This document shows, piece after piece, positions 24,961-33,794 of a stretch of 64,000 nucleotides of DNA. Numbering within the stretch: the first letter of the stretch is position 1; each line of letters starts with the position of its first letter. The stretch is from assembly GCA_015680685.1 (NCBI GenBank), contig MNCI01016025.1, positions 74,190 to 138,189 of the forward strand, written 5' to 3'. The notes under the pieces were generated by a model. The model had not been told where the DNA came from. It searched no databases and worked only from the letters and a program-made list of their open reading frames with translations. The position numbers were made by a program, and so were the translations under genes. The stretch is from Gnetum montanum. Lineage: Eukaryota; Streptophyta; Gnetopsida; Gnetales; Gnetaceae.

Positions 24961-24972
24961 GCTTTGATACCA
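24961..24972 (-). other. Copia-C primer-binding site
   Basis: On the minus strand this reads TGGTATCAAAGC, two bases from the LTR end. It is one base different from TGGTATCAGAGC, the common plant Copia site complementary to the 3' end of initiator tRNA-Met. Confidence 0.85.
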
Positions 24973-24974
24973 AA

Positions 24975-25428
24975 TGTAGGAAAATAATTTTGCAAGAAAC
25001 CAAATTGCACAAGTAATCAAAGTGCAGAATGTAGAAGCAAATGGAACTGACCTCTAGCCATTGATGCCTTTGATTAATCTTGGCATTCAGATTCTTCTTT
25101 CACACTAGTGCTCTACAATGATGGTGTATGCAACCTTCAAGCATCTATGAAAGGGACCATAACTACAATCTTGCTGTGATTCTTTGGTGCCTTTGTTCTC
25201 ACATCAAAAATGAATTTATATGCCATGAAATTAATTACCATGAGAGAAAAATTTGAAAAATAAGAGACCCAAAACTCCATTTGAATGTGGATGCCACCCA
25301 ACCCTAATGCAAAGATGTGTTATCTGTTATTGGATATGGAGGCCACATTATAGAGGCCACCTTAATTCCAACACTGAAATGAGGAAGCGTGTTATCAACA
25401 ATGCATAAATATATTGACATGGACTACA
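24975..25428 (-). repeat. Copia-C 5' LTR (element orientation)
   Basis: This 454-bp partner of 19043-19498 starts TGTAGGAAAA and ends GGACTACA. The inverted ends are TGTAG...CTACA. Confidence 0.85.
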
Positions 25429-25589
25429 TTTACCGAAAAGCTTTTATACATGTTTACAACTTTTTTCTTTCTCCTCTTTGTATTCTTCGAAAAGTTTGTA
25501 AATAAAGCATTATCCTTATTGAACTTGGCTTTAACAAAATAGTAAAGCTTTCTTACATCTTTTATCTAGTTAGCTCTACCCCAAGAAAG

Positions 25590-26040
25590 CCTTCTCTCTT
25601 TTATAAAAAAAAATATTTTTTTCTTCTTTTGAGGGAGTCTCAACTTTTCTAGGAAGAAAAAAAGCACAGTTTATTTATATCTTTTTGACATGGGCTTTTT
25701 AATTTAGTCATTGGTCTAGATATGGATATGGCCAGTCCTTTAAGGTAATACATTTATGATACCCTACATTCATGAAAATCTAGGTACAACCTATAAACCT
25801 GTAGACAACAAAGTCAACCCAAAGAGAAAGCTCTTTGATAAGATAGGAGGAATGGATGGATGATCATTTAGTTGGTTGCCTATTATTTAGGCATTTTTGT
25901 GATGCATTATGTGACAAAATGTTTTTGCACAATCAGCACTACACATTACCTTGATGTGCTTCTGCTATGATGAAGTCACTCAAAGCATGTGGTATGTGAG
26001 CCGGGAGTATAGCACATGAATGAAGATGCTAGATGACACA
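25590..26040. repeat. Segmental duplication, TE-side copy (CpG-poor)
   Basis: This block matches 26640-27240: gcacagtttattt, ggtctagata, atggatggatgatcat, cacaatcagcactacacatt and aaagcatgtggtatgtgag occur in the same order in both. It lacks about 200 bp present in the other copy (26870-27080). CpG sites of the other copy are TpG or CpA here. Confidence 0.8.
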
Positions 26041-26063
26041 CAAACAAATCATGTGGTATGTAA

Positions 26064-26330
26064 GTGTGAAAGGTCATGTTCCCCTAACTTTTAAAGATGC
26101 AGTGTGCCATGTTCCGCTAACTTTTAAAGAGCTACAGTGTAAAAGGTCATGTTCCCCTAACTTTTAAAGAGCTGCAGTGAGTCATGTTCCACTAACTTTT
26201 AAAGAGCTGCAGTGTGAAAGGTCATGTTCACCAACTTTTAAAGAGATGCAGTGTGCCATGTTCTACTAACTTTTAAAAAGCTACATGTGAAAGGTCAAGT
26301 TCTGCTAACTTTTAAAGAGCTACAGTAAAT
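26064..26330. repeat. Minisatellite, seven units alternating about 34 and 40 bp
   Basis: The unit core catgttccNctaacttttaa followed by agagctgcagtg repeats at 26075, 26108, 26148, 26183, 26223, 26257 and 26296. Units alternate between a short linker (gtgc or gagt) and a longer one ending gtgaaaggt, so the higher-order period is about 74 bp. It lies between the two copies of the segmental duplication. PstI-like ctgcag words occur in some units. Confidence 0.9.
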
Positions 26331-26639
26331 GGTTATGTGATGATGGTTGCAAAGCCAAATCTTGCCAACCACTTCATTGCATCATTCTCATTCTCAGCAT
26401 TGTTACAACTAACATGCCCTGCTCAAGATCAGGTCATTTTTTATTTTTTAGATCATAGTTATGGTTGTTGCTATGTTCTACTCAAGTTTTCTTTTCTTCT
26501 CCTTTTGTTTCTCTATTTTCCATTTTCAGTTTTGTTCACAATAGCATAAATATGTTACTCCTCGGTACGTTTTTGCAGCAATCAATAAGAAGAATTCTCC
26601 ATTCTCCCAATTTTATAGCTCTACCATACAAGGGGCTTC

Positions 26640-27240
26640 TATATTTTATAAAAAATAATTTTTTTTCTTTTGAGGGACTCACAACCTTTCAAGGAAGAAA
26701 AGAAGCACAGTTTATTTTTATCTTTTTGACGTCGGCTTTTTAGTTTAGACCCGTCCCTGGTCTAGATACGGATGTGGCCAGCCCTTAACTTATGATACCC
26801 CTCATTCATGAATATTTAGGTGCAAGCTGTAAATTTATAAGATCGGATGAATGGATGGATGATCATGTTACTTCAGACACGTTCCACGCTGTTAACCACT
26901 CGTTACAAAATAATTATTTGTCCGACTTGTCCTTCACAATGACTCCATGTTAACTAAGCCACTGTGACGCTGATAGTTGCGTTACCGTCACCCTTGGCGG
27001 TTTGTCCATGTTGAGCTTTTAAGAGCACATGATTTGGTTTGTGATAGTGTTGGATTTTTGAATAGTTCACAGAAATGGCCCTATTTAGGCACGTCTAATT
27101 GTGATGCATTACGTGACAAATTTTCCAGCACAATCAGCACTACACATTACCCTTATGTGTTTCGGCTATGATGAAGTTACCCAAAGCATGTGGTATGTGA
27201 GCCGTGAGTGTAGTACATCAACTAAGATGTTAGAGGACAC
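26640..27240. repeat. Segmental duplication, gene-side copy (CpG-containing)
   Basis: This is the second copy of the block at 25590-26040, with an extra CpG-containing stretch at 26870-27080. Pairs such as gacgtcggc versus gacatgggc and tacggatgtgg versus tatggatatgg show CpG kept here and lost in the other copy. Confidence 0.8.
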
Positions 27241-28440
27241 ACAACCATTCTTGAAGACGTTTTTATTATAAAATGACATTCCGAATCCTTTTAATGTACA
27301 AGAATCTGGTGTGTGCATCGTGTTCGTGGAATCAGACCAGTTTGAAAATTCCTTTTGTTGAGTGGGTTACATCAAAGTAAAAAAAGGGTCTTGAAAATGA
27401 TGGAATCAAATTGTTTTCAGAGTTCCTTTTGTTCATTAATCAAAATTTGCGTTGTGTGGGCAGCAACTAAGATCAAAGATAAACACGGTCTTAGACTCAA
27501 AGGAATCAAATAATTCCTTTTAGGATTTTTTTTGAAAAAATTATAACTAGAATAAAAATAAGACATTTACATTGAGATTTTATTAACTAGTTATATATTG
27601 TTATATCTACCTAAGTTGAGAATGAAAGTAATTGATTAGTCATAAAGATGATAAGTCATGGAACACCTCAATTTCAACCATTTGAATTTCTTACCGTGAA
27701 CGGATGATAAGCTAAAAAGGAGAATTTACTGTGAAGATTCAATAGAGAGAACTTTTCCCTTGGTCTGTTAAATGGAAAGAACGGATGATCATGCGGTTGC
27801 TGTACAAGGAGGATCCTTTTTATATCATAGTTGTCTGCCGGAGACATAATGTTGGTTAAAACCCGTTCGATGCAAATAAACCCTCATAGGGCCTGCGTTT
27901 ACGTCAACGTGATAACGATGCCCACGTTTCAATGCGTGTCTGCGCACTGCGATGAAAAGATTTACAAAATTAAGGGCCCACGTTTGCGTCAATGTGATAA
28001 CGATGACCACGTTTCACTGCGATGAATAGATTTACAAAATTATTTGATTACTTAGTTTTCAAGACTGTTTGTCTTTATTCTTATTTGATGTGGACACTCC
28101 CAACCTACAAAGTACATCCTTTGGTTCAAGAATGAAAAAAAAACTAGTTTGATTCCATTATTTCCATGACCGTCTTTGTCTTTCATGTTAATTCTTGTGG
28201 TACACTAACAAGTGGGAATTCTGAAACTGGTCTGAGTCCATCATTTCCAATACTGTGTTTGTCATACCAGGACAAAAGAAATTTTGAAACATTTTTGATT
28301 CCATCATTTTTTAAATTATGTTATGTTAGAGACTTTGCAGACACCACATCCTTTGGACTATCTGAAACATCTCATAGATTCAAAGGAATTGGCTTCCACA
28401 TGACATTTTCAAATGTGTTTGTCTGTCATTTGTCATTTTA
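27241..28440. repeat. Short diverged modules in two opposite orientations
   Basis: A module like acacggtcttggaaatgatg gaatcagaccagtttgaaaa is present on the plus strand near 27327-27360, 27396-27432 and 27480-27530. It is present on the minus strand near 28140-28185, 28215-28275 and 28280-28320. For example, ggaatcagaccagtttgaaa (27330) matches the complement of 28226-28250. The arms could pair over about 0.8 kb, as in a fold-back or MITE-like element. No open frame of note was seen. Confidence 0.5.
27889..28042. repeat. CpG-rich imperfect tandem duplication
   Basis: Two units, about 27889-27972 and 27973-28042, share cgtttacgtcaacgtgataa (or tgcgtcaatgtgataacg), then cccacgtttc and gatgaaaagatttacaaaat. 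CpG density is far above that of the surrounding window. No gene was seen. Confidence 0.85.
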
Positions 28441-29668
28441 GTTGATGTGCTACACTCATGGCTCCCACACCACCTCCTTTATACACCTACTTCCTCATTT
28501 GCGACTTATTGCATCACATTTAGTTTGCAAACCAGACACACCTGCCACTGTTAAGCATAATTTGGGCAAGGAATTATTTTGCAACTGACTGGTTACTAGA
28601 GTGGAACCTGTTAAAGTAACATGATGTGGCAGACAGATAATAGAATAAAATTACTTTAGTTATATATTTATTATTGGTCTAAGAGAATCTTTTATATTTT
28701 CAAATTAATAAAATTTCAAATTGATTCACTATTAATTAATTTTTATATTGAAAAACAAAAATCAAAATTAATGTAATTTATTTAATGATATTTTTTTTTT
28801 GAAAAGTTCATCTCTTCAGCAAGCTTTATAACAATATTTATTTATTTTCAAGGATGAAATCCAAGTAATAAAGTAGTTAGCCTTTCAAAAAAAAACTCTT
28901 AGCCAAAATAATAATTCTGCTCACTCTTATGATGAAAAAATCATCTTAGTGTGACAGAGTAGGACTCTCTTAGAAGTGGCTGGTAGCTGGCCGCTCAGCC
29001 AAAAGAAGGTTAACCAAAAAAAAAAGGAAAAAGATCTTAATGCTCCAGCAACTAGATCATCATCCATCCATTCATCTTATCTTATAGATAAGGCACAATT
29101 ATCTTTGGATAAGAACTTTTATGATTTTAAACCAAGAACAAGATTTGTGCATTTTTAAGGCAGCCTTTCTTTTTGGGCTGAATTTGTTGCTCCTAAGTTT
29201 ACAGATTGTACCTAAATTTTCCTAAATGAAGGGCCAAAACATAAAAATAAGCTCCACTTCTTCTCTTTGCTTGGAATCTGAAATTTCCTTGTTTTGAAAA
29301 ACATTCCGATGTTTCTTGAAAGACTTCAATTATTTCTGCATAACAAATTTATATATAATATGATGTTTAGCATTGATATAGTTTTGAAGTAGCATGGATG
29401 ATTTTAGTGATGAATCTTATAGAGAACAAGTTTTTTGGAATTTATTGGTTTATTTCGTGGTGATAGACAGAAAATACTAAAATTTTTGCAGGGAAAAGTA
29501 AATTAATAATTAGTTAATGAAAAGGTCAGTATATGAGTCAAAGTCTAACTTTTCCAAGTAATTGCACTTAGACTTAACCTTGAACATAATTCTTCCAGTT
29601 AAAAAACTAGGACCTTATCATCACTCCAAATAGTAATACATTTTTTTGAACTTCATTAAAATAATGAA
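28441..29668. other. Upstream flank of the terpene synthase, no gene seen
   Basis: AT-rich sequence with poly-A and poly-T runs and only short chance frames. No transposon protein blocks were recognised. Confidence 0.5.
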
Positions 29669-29759
29669 ATTGATCCCATGAGAAAAACAAATTTGATAAA
29701 TGAGCTAAGGACTAATTGATCCCATGAGAAAAACAAATTTGATAAATGAGCTAAGGACT
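29669..29759. repeat. Perfect 45-bp tandem duplication upstream of the promoter
   Basis: Segments 29669-29713 and 29715-29759 (attgatcccatgagaaaaac ... gctaaggact) are identical and separated by one base. They end about 215 bp before the TATA box. Confidence 0.95.
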
Positions 29760-29872
29760 TATTGGCAGTGACTTGGTTAAATGCACTGAACCAAAACTGT
29801 AACAAGACAGCTGTTACAGTTGTTAGCTGCATTATTGTCTTACTACTGTCTTACTACCATTGTTGTTATTAT

Positions 29873-29878
29873 CACGTG
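29873..29878 (+). promoter_or_regulatory. G-box (CACGTG) in the terpene synthase promoter
   Basis: A perfect CACGTG palindrome stands 98 bp upstream of the TATA box. Plant bHLH (MYC-type) and bZIP factors bind this core. MYC-type control of terpene synthases by jasmonate is known in several plants, but nothing here tests it. Confidence 0.45.
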
Positions 29879-29975
29879 TTTACTGACTCACCAATCAAAT
29901 TTCTGGATCCATTCTTTTGTGTTGCCGTGGCCTTCATACATTATTTGGCATTGAATATCCATATCAAAGTCTCTC

Positions 29976-29983
29976 TATATAAA
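29976..29983 (+). promoter_or_regulatory. TATA box of the terpene synthase gene
   Basis: TATATAAA lies 78 bp upstream of the ATG at 30061, leaving a leader of about 45-50 nt if transcription starts about 30 bp downstream. The nearby ctctctatataaatg context is typical of plant core promoters. Confidence 0.65.
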
Positions 29984-30060
29984 TGAATCAATCCCTCCAT
30001 AACCACTGACTCCTTCCATATGCAGTTAACTGGATCAGTCTATTTTCAGACTAATACAAA

Positions 30061-33000
30061 ATGTCTGGTACTGCAACAACTGGTTCAGTTGGGGAACGTG
30101 GCTCGGTATATTTTCATGACAATATTTGGACAGAGGACCTTGTTCTATCCCTTCATGACAATATTTGGACAGAGGACCTTGTTCTATCCCTCAACTCACC
30201 ATACTTGGTATCTTCTGTTCCACCATTTTGTGAACAGAAAAGTAGATTTCCTAATTCTTTTATGTTTACAGTATAATTATTTACAATTTACAGATTCACA
30301 TTTTCTGTGGCAGGATTCTCGATATGTAAATCAACTTGAAACTATGGTTGAAGAAATAAAGAACATGATGAGGATCCTTGCTCCGTTTCAATCCAATCTG
30401 AATCAAAAAAAAAAAATGATAACAATGCAGATGTCTATGAATGCCTTCAAGTGGTAGATGCTCTTCGATCTCTTGCTGTGAACGAATACTTCACCGAAGA
30501 AATTAAGAATGCTCTTGATTATGTTCACAGGTCAAAAGTTTTGTAAAGTCTTCCTTTCTGTCTAATTTTTTTCTTTTCTTTGTTGGGACTTTCATCACCC
30601 TCATTGGTTTCATAACTTACTGCATTTGGGTTAATGGTTTGCTTTTAAATATATTTTCAATAATTGACACTAAAATGGATTTATTGGACAAAAGAAATAT
30701 AGGTGTAGCAAATACTTCATCAATAAAGTTACCAAGTTTTTTTGGTTCTATTACAAAAAGCTCAATTAAACTATTACCTATAATTTACAATTTGTGGCAA
30801 CTTTGCTCTAGACCAGGACATTTCAAGAATATGTGATCCCCATCTTCAATTGCTTTTGATTACATAAATGATAGGTTCTCTCTTCTCTTGGAGTTTGGAC
30901 CTATCTAACTATTTCAATTCTAAAATAATGGAAGCTCAACCTTTTAAGACTAATTTAACATCATGAGCAGCAGATAAATAAGTTATTTTGAAGTTGATGC
31001 CTCCTTTAATGTTATCTAGAATTGTTTCCTTCCTTCTAGGAAGGAAGTCCCTTGTAAGACAATGTAGAATATCCATCTCAATGTTCTTTTTTTTTTTAGT
31101 CAAATCATTCTTTTATAGAACCATCCTTTCTTTTGTGTAGCAACTAAGACTTTTGTAAAAAATTGAGCTGTTATGCAAAGAGTTTCTGTTTCTAATGGTA
31201 TCATATTGTACTAGAATTTTTCTACTAAAGAATACTTCCAAACTTCATCTATTTTCTTTCAAATTTTACTAACAATTCTAAGACCCCACATTGCATATCC
31301 ATACAAAAGAGTTGGTTGTACAATAGAACGAAACAACTGTTTTCTGATTTCCAAGTGTTTTAAATCAAATAAGACTCTTAATCCACATGCAATCCTTTCT
31401 TTTATGCACACCTCCACATATAATTGTCACAAAGATTGATATCAAGGTAACTATAAATTGGTGTCACATTTACTTGATTTTTTCCAATAGCAAAAGAGTA
31501 ATTATTATTCCAATTTGAATTATATATTAAATTGAATCTTCTCAATTCCCATGCCCAGGTCTCTAGGGCAGCAGGACACTCGGCATCTTTGCACAAAAGT
31601 TGTTATTTCATTCACTGAGTTTCCATTTATTTCATATTTAGAGTTGTATTGTGTGTTGATGCTGATTAGTACGACAGATTCTGGGATGAAAGCAAAGGAA
31701 TCGTTTGCAGCAGCAAAAATAGCAACGAACACTCAGAACTTTTCTACACTTCTTTGGCATTCAGGCTTTTCAGGATACAAGGCTACGCAGTCACACCCAG
31801 TACAATAACTCAAAATCTCATCATTGAAATTAAAAGTCTTAATAAATTTTTTATCTTATTCTTGAGCGTTAGTTCATGAACACTGCAGAAGCCATGGAAA
31901 CTTTCAAAACTGTCCACTCATCAACTTTTAGGTTGAAGCCAACAGATGAGGATAAGATCCCAAAAGCAGCAGCTGCTGCAGATGAAGAGAAACACGTGAA
32001 AAGTATTTTGAATCTGTTCCGGGCTTCTGGCCTCTATTTTCCCCAAGACAGTATTTTGCAAGAGGCGGAAGATTTCTCATCTGAGTTTCTGAGGGACTGG
32101 TTACAACACATTAACAATAAACAGCATGGAGACGGCTCAGAACAGTCACTACCCAAAGAAGTACATACATAGTTTTGTGATTAATCACATTTTTGAACCT
32201 GCACTCTTGCCACTCTTTTCCCAGTAACTGAATATCTGAAATATTGGATTCCAACAGGTAAAATATGTGTTGGATTATCCATGGTACAGCAGTCCAACAC
32301 TGTGGAACGCTAGAAATTACATAGACATCTATCAGTCAAACCATGATTGGCTCAGGTCAGTACATTTACTCCTTTTCGCATCTTTAATAATATCTCACCT
32401 TTATCATGGCTATTGAAAGTGAAGGTCCAGTTTGACTGAAAAGATTTTAAAGCTGGCAAAGCTAACATTCAACATCAAGCAAGCAACTCATCAAAAAGAG
32501 ATGAAAGACTTTATGGCGTAAGTAATAAGCAATTATAGCATTGACGCGAAGCTTTTTTATCTGGCGTGATTCTGATTGGGCATGGCTTAATATACATTTT
32601 CATATAATGAGATGTACACAGATGGTGGAAAGAAAATGTTCCTAAGGCAAGTTACATGCGGTTTCGCCCAATGGAATGCTATTTCTTCGCAGCCCTCAAC
32701 ATTCCTGAACCAGAGTATGGGGATGCTAGATTTGCATTAGCAAAATCATACATGCTGGCTTATGCTCTTGACGATACAGCCGACAACTATGCAACCTTCA
32801 CAGCATTCAAACTTTTCTACGAAGCACTTGAACAGTGAGGACAGTAAACTGAAAATATAAAGCATTAGAATTTTCTATGATTATAATAGTTCTTAACCCT
32901 TTTTATGCATTGCAGAGAAGATCTTTTAAAAGTGGAAATGGAGTCTTATCCAGAGCAGGTAAAGGAGGTTCTCAAATTTACAATTGCAACAATTAATGAA

Positions 33001-33794
33001 ATTGCCTTGAAAGCTAGTAAAAAGCAAGGGCGTGATATGAAACCTTACGTCAAGAAAGTTGTGAGTGATTATTTGTATCTTAAATCAGCATTAGTGGTCA
33101 TAACAAATTATCTATCTGTGAATGGTGAAATTTTTTATCCTTATGCATCTTACTTTGTTGATTTGCCTTCTTGGTGTTAGTGGATGAATTTGGTGAGGGC
33201 CTATCTCCATGAAAGCAAGTGGAATGAAAAAAAGTACTTCCCATCATTTGAAGAATACTTTAACAAAAACGTTAACTCAAGTGGTGTGGGTCTTCTGAGC
33301 GTGAATTCACTGGTTTTCATGGATGCAAGTTTTGACCTTGATAAATACTCCTGCATATTTAATTTGGAGGAAACCCTCATCAGAGTTTCCGATGATTTTG
33401 GAGATTTTAAGGTATACATTTATCTATATTTTTCAGTTTCTATGTTTTTACCCAGCAGGCAATTATTTAATCTCATAAATTAACTAACATAGGCTCCGGT
33501 GGTATCAGGATCCTAAAACAGGATCAATTAGTGAACCTTGTGCAATGCTATTTGGTTCATAATCTCCATGCATCATTAGAAGATGGGCTAAGTTACCTGA
33601 AAGGTTTAATTCTCAAAAAATGGCCAGAGATTAACTTGTGGTACTTTTCTGAAAACAATCTGCTCAATAGATGCAATACATTTTGTTATGAAATTTGTAG
33701 AATCATTTTCTTTGTCTTGAGTACAGCGGATGGATTTACTTTCACGGATACTAAAATAAAGCACCTGATGAAGATGCTCGTCCTGCCTGCATGA
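30061..33794 (+). CDS. TPS: Terpene synthase, gymnosperm TPS-d-like, 10 exons, one frameshift
   Basis: Class I terpene synthases ionise prenyl diphosphates and cyclise the cation. Exons inferred from family blocks and GT/AG sites are 30061-30207, 30314-30530, 31678-31799, 31889-32160, 32258-32355, 32431-32517, 32622-32834, 32916-33060, 33181-33411 and 33522-33794; phases agree at all nine introns. Recognised blocks in order: DNIWTEDLVLSL (N-terminal), YVNQLETMVEEIKNMM, FWDESKGI, SILNLFRASGLYFP, LWNARNYIDIY, RFR, DDTAD (32770-32784), SFEEYF, DDFGDFK at the NSE/DTE site, and a TADGFTFTD tail. Length is about 600 codons, usual for the group, with no plastid transit peptide, so a cytosolic enzyme is the default inference. 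Oddities: 13 codons doubled in exon 1, a one-base shortfall in the A12 run of exon 2, an altered second metal site, and two possible acceptors for exon 10. Ten exons fits the gymnosperm mono-/sesquiterpene class. The product cannot be named. Confidence 0.85.
30115..30192 (+). repeat. In-frame 13-codon duplication in exon 1
   Basis: The 39-bp segments 30115-30153 and 30154-30192 differ only at the last base. Each encodes HDNIWTEDLVLSL, the conserved N-terminal block that occurs once in known terpene synthases. The reading frame is kept. Confidence 0.95.
30405..30416 (+). other. A12 run with a one-base frameshift in exon 2
   Basis: Before the run the frame reads ...FQSNLNQ. After it the family-like frame NDNADVYECLQVVDALRSLA lies one base off. 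Exon 2 is 217 bp, whereas flanking phases require 218 (3n+2), so exactly one A is missing. Homopolymer error and true mutation are both possible. Confidence 0.85.
30690..31600 (-). mobile_element. LINE reverse transcriptase remnant in terpene synthase intron 2
   Basis: On the minus strand, across two or three frames, blocks of the C-terminal half of a plant LINE ORF2 can be read: SFAIGKNQVNVTPIYSYLDI, then KQLFRSIVQPTLLYGYAMWG (the LLYG..WG landmark), then LTRDFLPRRKETILDNIKGG and EDGDHIFLKCPGLEQSC (a CX..HxxxxC-like end). It is antisense to the gene and fills most of the 1147-bp intron 30531-31677. Stops and shifts show it is old. No poly-A tail or target duplication could be placed. Confidence 0.7.
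32770..32784 (+). other. First metal-binding motif DDTAD of the terpene synthase
   Basis: GAC GAT ACA GCC GAC encodes the aspartate-rich DDxxD motif of class I terpene synthases, which binds the Mg2+ cluster and the substrate diphosphate. All three key Asp residues are present. An RxR motif (RFR) lies 37 residues upstream, as in the family. Confidence 0.9.
33391..33411 (+). other. Second metal-binding motif site, altered (DDFGDFK, then D-Q)
   Basis: The family consensus is (N/D)Dxx(S/T)xxxE. Here the aligned residues are D-D-F-G-D-F-K followed across the intron by D-Q (or D-P with the other acceptor). The first Asp is kept, Ser/Thr is Asp, and the final Glu is Gln (or Pro). Confidence 0.7.
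33508..33522 (+). other. Two 3' splice sites (CAG/GAT) 13 bp apart before exon 10
   Basis: Acceptor 1 gives an exon start at 33509 and acceptor 2 at 33522; both read CAG followed by GATC. Only the second keeps the frame to the stop at 33792-33794. The first gives a family-like DPKTGS start but reaches TAA after 17 codons. Confidence 0.7.

Larger units (their letters stand above)
19043..25428 (-). mobile_element. Ty1/Copia family C element, LTR to LTR, decayed
   Basis: The element is bounded by two similar LTRs (19043-19498 and 24975-25428), both beginning TGTAG and ending TACA. Next to the right LTR is the Copia primer-binding site. Between them on the minus strand are gag (start 23903), zinc finger, protease, integrase, RT and RNase H in Copia order, total about 6.4 kb. 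Motifs are well kept but many stops interrupt the frame. No 5-bp target-site duplication is visible (aattg on the left, tttac on the right). It resembles the plant TNT1-like pol group. Confidence 0.85.

Noticed and set aside
26337-26743. Plus-strand frames of 70-92 codons between the duplicated segments
   Set aside because: Low-complexity Phe, Leu and Ser content with no family match. The second duplicate begins inside and the matching frame is broken in the other copy.
28166-28441. A 91-codon plus-strand frame upstream of the terpene synthase
   Set aside because: It spans the inverted repeat modules, has no recognisable domain and lacks coding-like continuity with neighbours.
30020-30457. 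A 145-codon plus-strand frame across terpene synthase exons 1 and 2
   Set aside because: It reads exon 1 in the wrong frame and runs through the intron. Only its end overlaps the true exon 2 frame.
31876-32172. Start codon at 31876 as the beginning of a separate gene
   Set aside because: The Met lies in intron 3. The frame is exon 4 of the terpene synthase, entered at 31889 by splicing.
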